Shown in pieces: positions 17,454 to 26,174 of a stretch of DNA of 57,754 nucleotides. Position numbers and translations under genes: made by a program. Each line of letters starts with the position of its first letter. Within the stretch, counting starts at the first letter, position 1. A model generated the notes under the pieces. The model worked only from the letters and a program-made list of their open reading frames with translations, was not told the origin of the DNA and ran no database searches. This stretch comes from Bacteroidia bacterium (GTDB lineage Bacteria > Bacteroidota > Bacteroidia > Flavobacteriales > Flavobacteriaceae), in contig JAUIIU010000013.1 of the NCBI GenBank assembly GCA_030431695.1, positions 1 through 57,754 on the forward strand, written 5' to 3'.

Positions 17454-17467
17454 ATTGAACTAAGGCA

Positions 17468-18649
17468 TTATAGGCGATTATCCTTTAGGATCGCTTTCAG
17501 CCTGCCCTTGATATCGTCACTGGCATCCAGCAACAACTGCGCATTTGAAGGGAAAGGAACAAACCGATTGTCCACCAGGGCACGATCCTCATCACTGAGC
17601 GCTCGTTCATCACCCCTGTATGTTGCGAACACGTTCTGGAATATAAATTCTGTTCCCATAGGAAATTTATCGATGTCCCGACCCTGCTGCATGTCCCTGT
17701 AAACCACATTTCCACCTACATTCGCCGCTTTGGTCTGTTCGGTTATAAGCATGATAGCCGAAACGGTCTCATAAACATCTACCTTGATCTTATCACCATT
17801 CTCATCGAGTACAAAGTTTCCTTCCGCATCCTTCTTGTATTCCCAGCCGTCTTTGATTCGCTTGGTCCTTCGAACTTCCTTTTCTGAAATTCGTTCCGGT
17901 GAGAAGTCGATCTGCCTGAAGTTCAAAGCTATCCCATAATCGTAATCCACATTTGGAATCCGCTCATTGTGATATTCGGTCCAGAAGTCATCCAGCCCGT
18001 AGGTGTTGAAGTCCAGCAACTCGCGTTCCAGCCTGTGAGGCATGATCTGACCACTCCTGTTGTTCAGCGTAACAAATACAAAATCAGTACCTATATACAC
18101 AGCATCTTCCATCATCTCGGTTAATCCGGAATCACTTCCACGAAGATCCTGAAGTTCGTTCAGCAGGTCGAATGCGCGCCTCGCCTGCATTTTATCATTA
18201 TTTTCCAGGAATCGCACACTCTGATTCCACAGGGCATCACCCAATACCTTCTTAGCAGCCAGGGCATCGTCTGTATAATCTCTTATCCTGAACTTTGCTT
18301 CCCTGTCTTCGGAATGTATTCGCAAAGGTAATAACGGCCTGATCTGCTGTTGTCTGCCCTCAAGCGACCTGTACAGGTAATATACCTCTCGCTTAGCTTT
18401 CAGGTTGTTCTCCTTCTTCAAGGCATTGATCCTACGTTGATCATCGGCTACTACCTTTTTATAAGCTTCTTCAAGCAGGAGAATATGCTCTTCGTTTTTC
18501 GGAGCGTACTTATCCTTCTGAATTTTCTTTATGGCAAGCTCGATAGCCTGGTTGTAATTTCCCTGGGCCAGGAATTTCTTATTTCGTTTCACACTATTAC
18601 AGCCACTGAGCAATAGTGTAGCCAGGATTAGGGTAATAGTTGTTCTCAT
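17468..18649 (-). CDS. Conserved Bacteroidota lipoprotein, TPR-like N-terminus
   Basis: A 393-residue protein with a lipoprotein signal (LLLSGC, Cys17). The N-terminal region (about 20-190) is helical and TPR-like (AQGNYNQAIELAIKKIQKDK; RRAFDLLNELQDL). The second half is mixed alpha/beta with the conserved-looking block LERELLDFNTYGLDDFWTEYH. I do not recognise a function. It is probably in the periplasm facing the outer membrane. ATG start. Single gene between ytxJ and fahA. Confidence 0.7.
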   Translation of the reverse strand: MRTTITLILATLLLSGCNSVKRNKKFLAQGNYNQAIELAIKKIQKDKYAPKNEEHILLLEEAYKKVVADDQRRINALKKENNLKAKREVYYLYRSLEGRQQQIRPLLPLRIHSEDREAKFRIRDYTDDALAAKKVLGDALWNQSVRFLENNDKMQARRAFDLLNELQDLRGSDSGLTEMMEDAVYIGTDFVFVTLNNRSGQIMPHRLERELLDFNTYGLDDFWTEYHNERIPNVDYDYGIALNFRQIDFSPERISEKEVRRTKRIKDGWEYKKDAEGNFVLDENGDKIKVDVYETVSAIMLITEQTKAANVGGNVVYRDMQQGRDIDKFPMGTEFIFQNVFATYRGDERALSDEDRALVDNRFVPFPSNAQLLLDASDDIKGRLKAILKDNRL

Positions 18650-18699
18650 AACGAAAAGGTATTGGTTATGCTGAATAAATTACAAGGGTTATGCCAAAA

Positions 18700-19980
18700 T
18701 TATAACTTCCTGGCAGGCAGCACTTTGCCGCTGCAATCCCCAAAGCCGATCCTTACCTTGTCGTTTTTACAATGACCGCGTAGAATCACGGTGTCACCAT
18801 TTTCAATGAATTTGCGGGTAGTTCCATCGGATAAAGGAACAGGGTTCTGGCCTCGCCAGCTCAACTCCAGCATTGAGCCATAGCTGTCCTTGGTTGGGCC
18901 TGAAATGGTTCCGCTTCCCATCATGTCACCACTTCGCACATTACAGCCGTTCACTGTGTGGTGGGTTAGCTGCTGGGCCATGGACCAGTACATATATTTG
19001 AAGTTTGAATTACAAACGACATTTTCCTGCCCGCCTTCCGGTTTTATGATCGCCTGCAGGTGGATGTCGTAATTCTTTTTACCCTGTTGGCGCAGGTAAG
19101 GAAGTGGTTCCGGGTCTTGCTTTGGGCCGGCCACCCTGAAAGGTTCCAGTGCATCCAGGGTTACGATCCAAGGTGAAATGGTAGAGGCGAAATTCTTTCC
19201 GAGGAAAGGTCCCAAAGGCACATATTCCCACGCCTGGATATCGCGGGCACTCCAGTCGTTAAACAGTACCAGTCCGAAGATGTATTCCTCTGCTTCATCG
19301 ATAGGAATTCGCTTGCCGAGATCGTTAGCGGCGGTGGTGATAAAGGCCATTTCCAGTTCGAAATCCAACAGCTTGGATGGTCCGAAGCCCGGTATTCCGT
19401 CCTCTCCGGGCTTGGTTTGCCCAATTGGCCTTCTTATCGGCATGCCTGAAGGAATGATAGACGAGCTCCTTCCGTGGTAGCCAATAGGGATATGCAACCA
19501 GTTCGGCAGCAATGCGTTCTCCGGGTCGCGGAATAGCGAGCCAACATTGGTGGCGTGCTCCTTGCTTGCGTAGAAATCGGTGTAATCACCAACATCCACA
19601 GGCAGCTGCATTTCAATCTCTTCCATGGTGAACAATACCCTTTGTTTGTGTTCTGAATTGTCTCGCAGGGCAGAGTTACCTACACGGAAGATCTCGGAGA
19701 TCCGGTTTCGGACAAGTCTCCAGGTCTTGCGTCCGTCGGCAATAAAATCATTAAGGCTGTCCTGAAGGAATATGTCATCTGTTAGATCAATTCCTTTGAA
19801 ATAGCCTAATTGGTGAAGGGCACCCAGGTCGATGGCGGTATTTCCTATACGTGTTCCAATTGTGATAATGTCATCGCGAGTAAGAAAAACCCCGAACGGG
19901 ATGTTCTGAATGGGGAAATCGCTGTTTTCTGGTACTTCGATCCACGTTTTGTGATCCGGGTTATTTGCTGATAAGGGCAT
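18700..19980 (-). CDS. fahA: Fumarylacetoacetase
   Basis: A 426-residue enzyme that splits 4-fumarylacetoacetate into fumarate and acetoacetate, the last step of tyrosine/homogentisate breakdown. Family blocks: N-terminal SH3-like part (WIEVPENSDFPIQNIPFGVF) and the C-terminal FAH domain with DFELEMAFI, NDWSARDIQAWEYVPLGPFLGKNFA split over two blocks, and GSGTISGP. The ATG at 19980 is chosen over an ATG 17 codons upstream because homologues start MPxxAN. Other homogentisate genes are not nearby. Divergent from glyA with its own promoter. Confidence 0.96.
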   Translation of the reverse strand: MPLSANNPDHKTWIEVPENSDFPIQNIPFGVFLTRDDIITIGTRIGNTAIDLGALHQLGYFKGIDLTDDIFLQDSLNDFIADGRKTWRLVRNRISEIFRVGNSALRDNSEHKQRVLFTMEEIEMQLPVDVGDYTDFYASKEHATNVGSLFRDPENALLPNWLHIPIGYHGRSSSIIPSGMPIRRPIGQTKPGEDGIPGFGPSKLLDFELEMAFITTAANDLGKRIPIDEAEEYIFGLVLFNDWSARDIQAWEYVPLGPFLGKNFASTISPWIVTLDALEPFRVAGPKQDPEPLPYLRQQGKKNYDIHLQAIIKPEGGQENVVCNSNFKYMYWSMAQQLTHHTVNGCNVRSGDMMGSGTISGPTKDSYGSMLELSWRGQNPVPLSDGTTRKFIENGDTVILRGHCKNDKVRIGFGDCSGKVLPARKL

Positions 19981-20028
19981 GGTTTGTTCTTTGGAATTAT
20001 AAACTGAATTTGTTGGTAAAATGTTAAT

Positions 20029-20060
20029 CAAATATATGATTTATGTACTATCTGCCCCAA
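20029..20060 (-). promoter_or_regulatory. fahA promoter
   Basis: Minus strand: -33 TTG (20058-20060), 21-bp spacer, -7 TATATTTG (20029-20036), an exact match to TAnnTTTG. It lies 48 bp before the chosen fahA ATG and supports that start. Confidence 0.6.
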
Positions 20061-20068
20061 GCATTTCG

Positions 20069-20076
20069 TATTTTTG
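20069..20076 (+). promoter_or_regulatory. glyA promoter -7 element
   Basis: TATTTTTG, an exact TAnnTTTG match, 24 bp before the glyA ATG. The -33 element is unclear. The glyA and fahA promoters are back-to-back within 50 bp. Confidence 0.5.
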
Positions 20077-20100
20077 ATTCTTTCTTAACAAAACTGAATT

Positions 20101-21378
20101 ATGATCCCTAGAGACGAACAGATATTCGAGCTTATAGAAGCCGAAAAAGAACGGCAATTGAACGGTCTGGAACTTATTGCTTCCGAGAATTTCGTGAGTG
20201 AGCAAGTGATGCAAGCAGCTGGTTCCGTACTTACCAACAAATACGCAGAGGGTTATCCCGGCAAGCGTTACTACGGCGGATGCGAGGTTGTTGATGAGGT
20301 GGAACGAATTGCCATCGACAGGGCAAAGACCCTGTTCGGGGCCGAATACGCAAACGTTCAGCCGCATAGCGGATCACAGGCCAACACAGCTGTATTTTCA
20401 GTGTGCCTTAAACCGGGGGACAAATTCCTTGGTTTCGACCTGGCCCATGGGGGACACCTTACCCATGGTTCGCCCGTGAACTTTTCAGGGAAATTATATG
20501 AGCCTGTTTTCTACGGGGTCGATAAGGAAACTGGCCGACTGAATTACGATAAGATCGAGGCCATAGCGATTGCCGAAAAGCCCAAAATGATCATTGCCGG
20601 GGCCTCAGCCTATTCCCGGGAGATCGATTATAAGCGTTTCCGGGAGATAGCGGATAAAGTAGGTGCGATCCTGCTGGCGGACATCGCACACCCTGCCGGT
20701 CTGATCGCGAAGGGGATCATTTCGGACCCTATTCCGTACTGTCATGTGGTTACCACTACAACCCACAAGACACTTCGCGGACCTCGTGGCGGACTCATAC
20801 TGATGGGCAAGGACTTCGAGAATCCATTCGGGATCAAACTTAAGAATGGTAATCTTCGAATGATGTCATCAATGCTCGATAGTGGAATCTTCCCGGGGAA
20901 CCAGGGCGGTCCCCTGGAGCACATCATCGCAGCCAAGGCGGTTGCCTTCGGGGAAGCGCTTACCGATGATTTCCTTCACTATATGGTACAGGTTAAAAAG
21001 AACGCGGCTGTAATGGCGCAGGCCTTTGTTGATAAAGGGTATGATATCATTTCGGGCGGTACAGACAATCATATGATGCTTATCGATCTCAGAAACAAAA
21101 ATATTACCGGGAAGGAAGCCGAAGAGGCCCTGGGGAAGGCCGAGATCACTGTGAACAAGAACATGGTTCCCTTCGATGACAAATCACCTTTCGTCACAAG
21201 TGGTATACGTATCGGTACTGCAGCTGTAACCACACGCGGATTGGTAGAGAGTGATATGAGCAGGGTCGTTGACCTGATCGACGAGGCCATAGTGAATTTT
21301 GAAGATGATGCGAAACTGGAAGCCGTTGCCGATAAGGTATACGAAATGATGGCGAACAGGCCGTTATTCGCCAGTTAA
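20101..21378 (+). CDS. glyA: Serine hydroxymethyltransferase
   Basis: A 425-residue PLP enzyme that interconverts serine plus THF with glycine plus 5,10-methylene-THF. The PLP lysine is K223 in [13 protein letters not shown]. Other conserved blocks are [36 protein letters not shown] and [14 protein letters not shown]. Full length, ATG start. Divergent from fahA. Together with fhs it feeds the folate C1 pool, but the two genes are 14 kb apart. Confidence 0.98.
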   Translation: MIPRDEQIFELIEAEKERQLNGLELIASENFVSEQVMQAAGSVLTNKYAEGYPGKRYYGGCEVVDEVERIAIDRAKTLFGAEYANVQPHSGSQANTAVFSVCLKPGDKFLGFDLAHGGHLTHGSPVNFSGKLYEPVFYGVDKETGRLNYDKIEAIAIAEKPKMIIAGASAYSREIDYKRFREIADKVGAILLADIAHPAGLIAKGIISDPIPYCHVVTTTTHKTLRGPRGGLILMGKDFENPFGIKLKNGNLRMMSSMLDSGIFPGNQGGPLEHIIAAKAVAFGEALTDDFLHYMVQVKKNAAVMAQAFVDKGYDIISGGTDNHMMLIDLRNKNITGKEAEEALGKAEITVNKNMVPFDDKSPFVTSGIRIGTAAVTTRGLVESDMSRVVDLIDEAIVNFEDDAKLEAVADKVYEMMANRPLFAS

Positions 21379-21409
21379 TAAGTGGATTGATTCGCTAACA
21401 GTTTCCTGT

Positions 21410-21550
21410 TTACCTGAACTTAGAAGAGCTATTCATGATGTGCAACCGCGTGTTGTGTTTTCTTAAAGCACGGGTCCTCCTGTTGAATAGCCTCATCATC
21501 CAGTAATGGATTCCTGTTAATCTTTTGCTTCGGGGGGCGCTCATTTTCAT
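21410..21550 (-). CDS. Possible small basic protein (46 aa)
   Basis: An ATG-to-TAA frame of 47 codons in the 282-bp gap between glyA and the GNAT gene. The product is strongly basic (RSKRLTG, FNRRTRALRKHNTR) with two Met-rich spots (WMMRLF) and no hydrophobic segment. It could be a nucleic-acid-binding peptide or a chance frame; no ribosome site is visible. The family is not recognised. Confidence 0.3.
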   Translation of the reverse strand: MKMSAPRSKRLTGIHYWMMRLFNRRTRALRKHNTRLHIMNSSSKFR

Positions 21551-21660
21551 AGAGTTATATGTTTCAAAGATACGATATTAGGAAATTTCTTACAAGGGAA
21601 AATCCCTTAAATTTACCAAGGAAAAACCCTGAACTTTTTTGTTGCAATATTGGTTTCTGA

Positions 21661-22164
21661 ATGATAGTACTTACTACCGAACGCCTTGAGCTAAGACAAT
21701 ACACCCTTCATGACGCCCCATTTGTCCTGGAATTGCTGAATACCCCGGACTGGATGGCGAATATTGGCGACAGGGGAATACGCACTATCGAAGATGCCGA
21801 GAACTATATTGAGGAGAAATATCTCACACAATATGCAGAATTAGGTTTCGGCTCGTATGTTTCTTTGCTGAAAGGGACCGATACTATCGTAGGAACCTGT
21901 GGATTGTACAAGAGGCCGGACCTCGACCACTGCGATATTGGCTTTGCTCTACTTCCGAAGTATGAAAAGAAAGGATATGCCTACGAGTCGGCCAATGCTT
22001 TGATGCACTACGCCCGAACTGAGCTCGGTATGGACACGATCTACGGAATTACATTACCCACAAATACTGCATCAAGGAACTTGCTAAAAAAGCTTGGCCT
22101 CAATGAGATCGACACCGTGAAGATCGAAGGTGACGATGCGGAGTTGCTTCTTTATTCATCGTGA
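21661..22164 (+). CDS. GNAT family N-acetyltransferase (RimJ/RimL type)
   Basis: A 167-residue protein with the GNAT_3 pattern: N-terminal LTTERLELRQYTLHDAPFVLELLN, central VGTCGLYKRPDLDHCDIGFALLPKYEKKGYAYE (acetyl-CoA-binding motif A region with the pyrophosphate loop KYEKKGYA), and C-terminal LPTNTASRNLLKKLGL. Transfers an acetyl group from acetyl-CoA to an unknown amine, possibly a protein N-terminus. ATG start. Probably a single gene, with the kinase gene starting about 95 bp further on. Confidence 0.9.
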   Translation: MIVLTTERLELRQYTLHDAPFVLELLNTPDWMANIGDRGIRTIEDAENYIEEKYLTQYAELGFGSYVSLLKGTDTIVGTCGLYKRPDLDHCDIGFALLPKYEKKGYAYESANALMHYARTELGMDTIYGITLPTNTASRNLLKKLGLNEIDTVKIEGDDAELLLYSS

Positions 22165-22185
22165 TTATCTCACATACCTTTCAGA

Positions 22186-22205
22186 ATACCCCATATAGGT
22201 GATTG
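22186..22205 (+). promoter_or_regulatory. Candidate regulator site A upstream of the sensor kinase
   Basis: ATACCCCATA-nnnGn-GATTG, 53 bp before the kinase TTG start. It matches site B before the OmpA gene at 16 of 20 bases and at almost the same distance from the start codon (53 and 55 bp). Confidence 0.5.
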
Positions 22206-22258
22206 GGATATTTTATTAAATATTTAATTTTAAGGGATTTAATATCAATTTCTCTTTT

Positions 22259-25200
22259 TTGAAAAGAACGATCCGATTTTTTATCTCCCTCGCAATCGCC
22301 ATGCAATCCTTTTGGGGTTTTGCACAGTTGTATGATGTGACTCGCTATGCAGATGACAACGGGCTCCCTTCGCGTATTGTGCATGATGTCGACCAGGATC
22401 GTAATGGGTACCTCTGGGTGGCTGGGAACAATGGAGTTTACAAATTCGATGGTCACCAATTCCATGCATATTATGCAATCCTTAACGATACAACGGGCTT
22501 AAGGGATAATAAGATCAACGCGATAAAGGCGGCTTCGGATAATCGCATTTGGATTGGCACACCGAAAGGTCTCCACCTAATGGAGAACGATCACATTCGT
22601 TATGTCGACCTTGATCCAAAGGGAAACGATGCAGCGCATCATATTATAACCATTTTTGAGGACAGCAATCGGGATATATGGGTTGGAACCTATGATGGGT
22701 TCTACCGAATTTCGGCACAAGACGGAAGTATAGAAAATTTTTCTGAACATTTACTGTGGAACGACAATAAGAGGGCGGTATGGGGTTTTTCGGAAGATTC
22801 GAATAATAATTTATGGATCTGTCGTTCGGATTATCCTCCCTTAATTCTGCCACAAGGAAGTAATAAATTCAGGGAACTTGAGGTAAGTCGGGAGCCGGAT
22901 GACTTACCTAAGGACCATACCTATTATAACTACCTCGAATTTGAACCTGGTCATTTTCTTATAGAAAGTTCGCATGGGTTGCTTCACGGAATATACGATG
23001 GTCGGGATTCTTTTGTGGTAGATCATTTCTACGATCAGGAAAAAAATAAACTTCCCATGCACCATATAAACAAGACAATTATCGATAGTGATAATTCCAT
23101 ATGGGTTGCTACCTGGAGAAACTACTACAGGAAATATCGTTACGTGGAAGGTGCTCTCCATGAACAGGAAGTAATTGGTATGAAAGATGCCAGTGATATG
23201 TCCACCTATGCGAGAAGTGTCTTTGAAGACGACCAGGGGAATATCTGGATGCCCAACTCAAATGGTTTGTTCAAATTCAGTAATACGAGTGGCCGCACTG
23301 GTGTATTTCCGCCACAGCATCTACCAGATTGCCTTGAGAATATCAGTATATATAGTATCCTGGAGGATAAAAAAGGAAGACTTTGGATCAATACTCCGAG
23401 TCACCTTTACCGGATAGACAAAGAGGATATCTTAAAGAGTCGTTGCCCGCAAAACTACCTGAAATACGAAAGCAGACAATTTCAGTTGGCCCGGGATATG
23501 ATGATCGATACCGAAGACAGGCTTTGGATCAGTGGACAAGGTGGAATAAGCGTCACCCAATTGGATGATGATCACGAACCCGGACCGTTTGTTCATTATA
23601 CGGAAAAGGACGGATTGCCTCATCTATGGTGTTTCGAAATGTTGCAGGAGGATACGAACGAGTTCTGGGGAACGAATTACAATGTTTTGTTCCATCTCAG
23701 CCTTGAAAATGGTGATATATCACGCCCGGAATTCAAGACCTATACCTCGAGTGATGAGCGCGAGGATGCCTTGGTGAATTCGTACACACTTCAGCTTGCG
23801 AAGGATAGAAATGACGATCTCTGGATTGGAACCTACTTTGGCGTGAGCAAATTGGTCTCGGAAAGTGGTGATGGCCGGTTCAGGAATTATACAAGTACCT
23901 TCGGTAAGGCGGATCACCTGAGTAACAATGCGATCAAAAAGATTTTCAGGGATAGTAAAGATCGACTGTGGATAGCTACCCAGACCGGGCTCAACCTTTA
24001 TATAGAAGAGACCGATTCCTTTAAGCAGTTTGGTCGGCCGGAGGGTCTTCCTTCAGAATATATCCTGGGAATTGCAGAGGATTCCAAAGGGCAGCTGTGG
24101 ATACCCACCACCCAGGGTGTCTTCAAAGGAATTTACAACACATCCATGGAGGAATTCGTTCATATAGAATATTTCACCCGTAAAGAAGGTCTTGCCGATA
24201 ATATCACAAACCGAAATGCAATCTACATAGATAAAAAGGATCGGGTTTTTGTAGGAAGTAGCCAGGGAATCAGTATCCTAAATAATACCGAGGTGAATCC
24301 CAAAGCGAGGCGGTACAACCTGGGGATCACAACACTGAAGACCACGCAGGAATCGAAATCCGGGTTCTTTCCGGTGATGGACCGTGTTTCGCAGAATAAA
24401 ATAAAGCTGAATCATCGGGAGAACTCACTTCAGCTGGAATACGCGGTGTTGGACTTCACCAACCCGGAATATAACCAATACAGGCACAAATTACTACCGC
24501 TCAATAACGAATGGGTTCAAACCGGAAATTCCGCCAGACTCACATATTACAATTTGTCGCCCGGAACGTATGAACTTTTACTGGACGGGCATAACAACCA
24601 GGGGATATGGCAGGAACAACCATTAAAGCTGACCTTCACCATTTCTCCACCTTTCTGGCGCTCGTGGGTCGCTATCGTGGTGTATGGTGTTTTGGGAATA
24701 TTGTTTGTGCGGTGGCTATACCATATGCGGGTGCGTAAACGGCTTCGCGAATTGGAACAACAGGCAAAACTGGAATCAGCCCTTGTGCAGGAACGGGAGC
24801 AACTCCGTAATGATAATGCAGCCGATTTCCACGATGAATTAGGTTCGAAGGTCACTAAGATCTCAATGTTCCTTACCCTGGCCGAACGCAATATCGAATC
24901 CAAGGACGACCTTCGTCCCTGGTTTGGTAAGATGCGGGAGACCATTCAGGATCTCTCGGGAAGTTTCCGTGATCTGTTATGGGTGATCGACCCAATGAAG
25001 GACAGCCTCGGAGATGCCTTCCTCCGATTGAAGGATTTTGGAGAAGAACTTTTAGCTACTAAGGATATTCGTTTTAGTACTCTTGGTTTTACTGAAGCAC
25101 TTACCCGTGTCAAACTCGATCCTCAAACTAAGAAACAGGTGGTACTGATCTTCAAAGAGGCGATACACAATAGCGTAAAGTACTCCGAATGTACTTCCGT

Positions 25201-25411
25201 AGAATTGAAGATCAGGCCCGGAAAACATGCTTCCGAGCTCGAATTAACCGACAATGGAAATGGTTTTAACATTGAAACCCAGGGCAAAGGCAGGGGACTC
25301 ACCAATATGAAGCGGCGTTCGGAAAAGATCGGGGCCCAGCTTATGATCCGCTCAGGAAACAAGGGGACGAACATTACATTGAGCAATATACCCCATTTGA
25401 GTGAGGATTGA
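22259..25411 (+). CDS. Two-component propeller sensor histidine kinase (Reg_prop + Y_Y_Y + HisKA_3)
   Basis: A 1050-residue protein. A signal peptide (1-22, ending FWGFAQ) leads into about 13 Reg_prop repeats (about 30-690; pattern LWVGT..GL, for example GYLWVAGNNGVYKFDG and DRLWIATQTGLNLY), enough for two seven-bladed propellers. A Y_Y_Y domain (about 715-790) and one membrane segment (about 802-822) follow. The cytosolic kinase part has H858 in DFHDELGSKVTK, N-box EAIHNSVKY, and G-boxes DNGNGF and GRGLTNM. It senses a periplasmic ligand and phosphorylates the next gene's product. Start TTG (22259), needed for the signal peptide. It is not a hybrid: no receiver or AraC domain. Confidence 0.92.
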   Translation: MKRTIRFFISLAIAMQSFWGFAQLYDVTRYADDNGLPSRIVHDVDQDRNGYLWVAGNNGVYKFDGHQFHAYYAILNDTTGLRDNKINAIKAASDNRIWIGTPKGLHLMENDHIRYVDLDPKGNDAAHHIITIFEDSNRDIWVGTYDGFYRISAQDGSIENFSEHLLWNDNKRAVWGFSEDSNNNLWICRSDYPPLILPQGSNKFRELEVSREPDDLPKDHTYYNYLEFEPGHFLIESSHGLLHGIYDGRDSFVVDHFYDQEKNKLPMHHINKTIIDSDNSIWVATWRNYYRKYRYVEGALHEQEVIGMKDASDMSTYARSVFEDDQGNIWMPNSNGLFKFSNTSGRTGVFPPQHLPDCLENISIYSILEDKKGRLWINTPSHLYRIDKEDILKSRCPQNYLKYESRQFQLARDMMIDTEDRLWISGQGGISVTQLDDDHEPGPFVHYTEKDGLPHLWCFEMLQEDTNEFWGTNYNVLFHLSLENGDISRPEFKTYTSSDEREDALVNSYTLQLAKDRNDDLWIGTYFGVSKLVSESGDGRFRNYTSTFGKADHLSNNAIKKIFRDSKDRLWIATQTGLNLYIEETDSFKQFGRPEGLPSEYILGIAEDSKGQLWIPTTQGVFKGIYNTSMEEFVHIEYFTRKEGLADNITNRNAIYIDKKDRVFVGSSQGISILNNTEVNPKARRYNLGITTLKTTQESKSGFFPVMDRVSQNKIKLNHRENSLQLEYAVLDFTNPEYNQYRHKLLPLNNEWVQTGNSARLTYYNLSPGTYELLLDGHNNQGIWQEQPLKLTFTISPPFWRSWVAIVVYGVLGILFVRWLYHMRVRKRLRELEQQAKLESALVQEREQLRNDNAADFHDELGSKVTKISMFLTLAERNIESKDDLRPWFGKMRETIQDLSGSFRDLLWVIDPMKDSLGDAFLRLKDFGEELLATKDIRFSTLGFTEALTRVKLDPQTKKQVVLIFKEAIHNSVKYSECTSVELKIRPGKHASELELTDNGNGFNIETQGKGRGLTNMKRRSEKIGAQLMIRSGNKGTNITLSNIPHLSED

Positions 25412-25414
25412 TTC
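25388..25414 (+). promoter_or_regulatory. Candidate regulator site C upstream of the response regulator
   Basis: ATACCCCAT, 9 bp, then GATTGATTC; it overlaps the end of the kinase gene and its stop. The same two blocks occur in site B with a 6-bp gap. It lies 36 bp before the regulator ATG. The overlap with coding sequence makes this the weakest of the three sites. Confidence 0.35.
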
Positions 25415-25450
25415 GTACATATAATCGTACCTTAGTTAGATATTAGCAGT

Positions 25451-26077
25451 ATGATTTCAGATACCATACATATCGCCATTGTTGAGGACGACCATGAGAT
25501 CCGCCAAACCCTGCAACTCATTCTGGATGGTTCAAACGGCTTCGCCTGCAAATATGCTTTTCCCGATGCAGAATCGGCTATTGCCTCTATTCCTAACCTT
25601 CCGGTGGATGTGGTGTTAATGGATATCGACCTGCCGGGTAAGAGCGGGATTGATGCTACACGGGAACTAAAACGAAATTTGAAAAGTATCGATTTCATCA
25701 TGCTGACAGTTCAAAGTGATGACGATAGTATCTTCGAAAGCCTGTGCGCTGGGGCATCCGGTTACCTTCTGAAAGATACCAATCCAGCAGATCTTTTAGT
25801 TCATATCAAAGAAGTATTCAACGGGGGATCGCCCATGAGCAGTCAGATTGCCAGACGTATTATAAACTCGTTCAGGATTATCGATAATCCGCTGTCCGAT
25901 AGGGAAACCGAAATTCTCAAGCTCTTAAGCCAGGGAATGAACTACAAGGACGTGGCAGAAACCGCGTTTCTGAGTCCGCATACGGTTAAGACCCACATTA
26001 AGAACATCTATTCCAAGCTACACGTGAACAACAGGGCAGAGGCCATCTACAAGGCGATCAAGCAAAAACTGATCTGA
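25451..26077 (+). CDS. NarL/FixJ-family response regulator
   Basis: A 208-residue protein. The receiver domain (5-125) has acidic pocket E12/D13/D14, phosphoacceptor D58 in VVLMDIDLPG, the switch Thr in MLTVQSDD and the Lys in LLKDTNPADL. The LuxR-type HTH (about 145-205) reads LSDRETEILKLLSQGMNYKDVAE then SPHTVKTHIKNIYSKL. Cognate to the HisKA_3 kinase 39 bp upstream. It likely binds the ATACCCCAT sites in this locus. ATG start. Confidence 0.93.
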   Translation: MISDTIHIAIVEDDHEIRQTLQLILDGSNGFACKYAFPDAESAIASIPNLPVDVVLMDIDLPGKSGIDATRELKRNLKSIDFIMLTVQSDDDSIFESLCAGASGYLLKDTNPADLLVHIKEVFNGGSPMSSQIARRIINSFRIIDNPLSDRETEILKLLSQGMNYKDVAETAFLSPHTVKTHIKNIYSKLHVNNRAEAIYKAIKQKLI

Positions 26078-26099
26078 TTCCTTTTTTCTACGGAATAAA

Positions 26100-26123
26100 A
26101 TACCCCATAAGAGCGATTGATTC
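26100..26123 (+). promoter_or_regulatory. Candidate regulator site B upstream of the jellyroll-OmpA gene
   Basis: ATACCCCATA-nnnGn-GATTGATTC, 51 bp before the ATG at 26175. Just downstream is an inverted repeat TCTCA-tag-TGAGA (26129-26141) and a -7-like GACATTTG (26140-26147), one base off TAnnTTTG. Confidence 0.5.
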
Positions 26124-26174
26124 AAGTATCTCATAGTGAGACATTTGCGATACAGTAATCAATATATCTCACTC

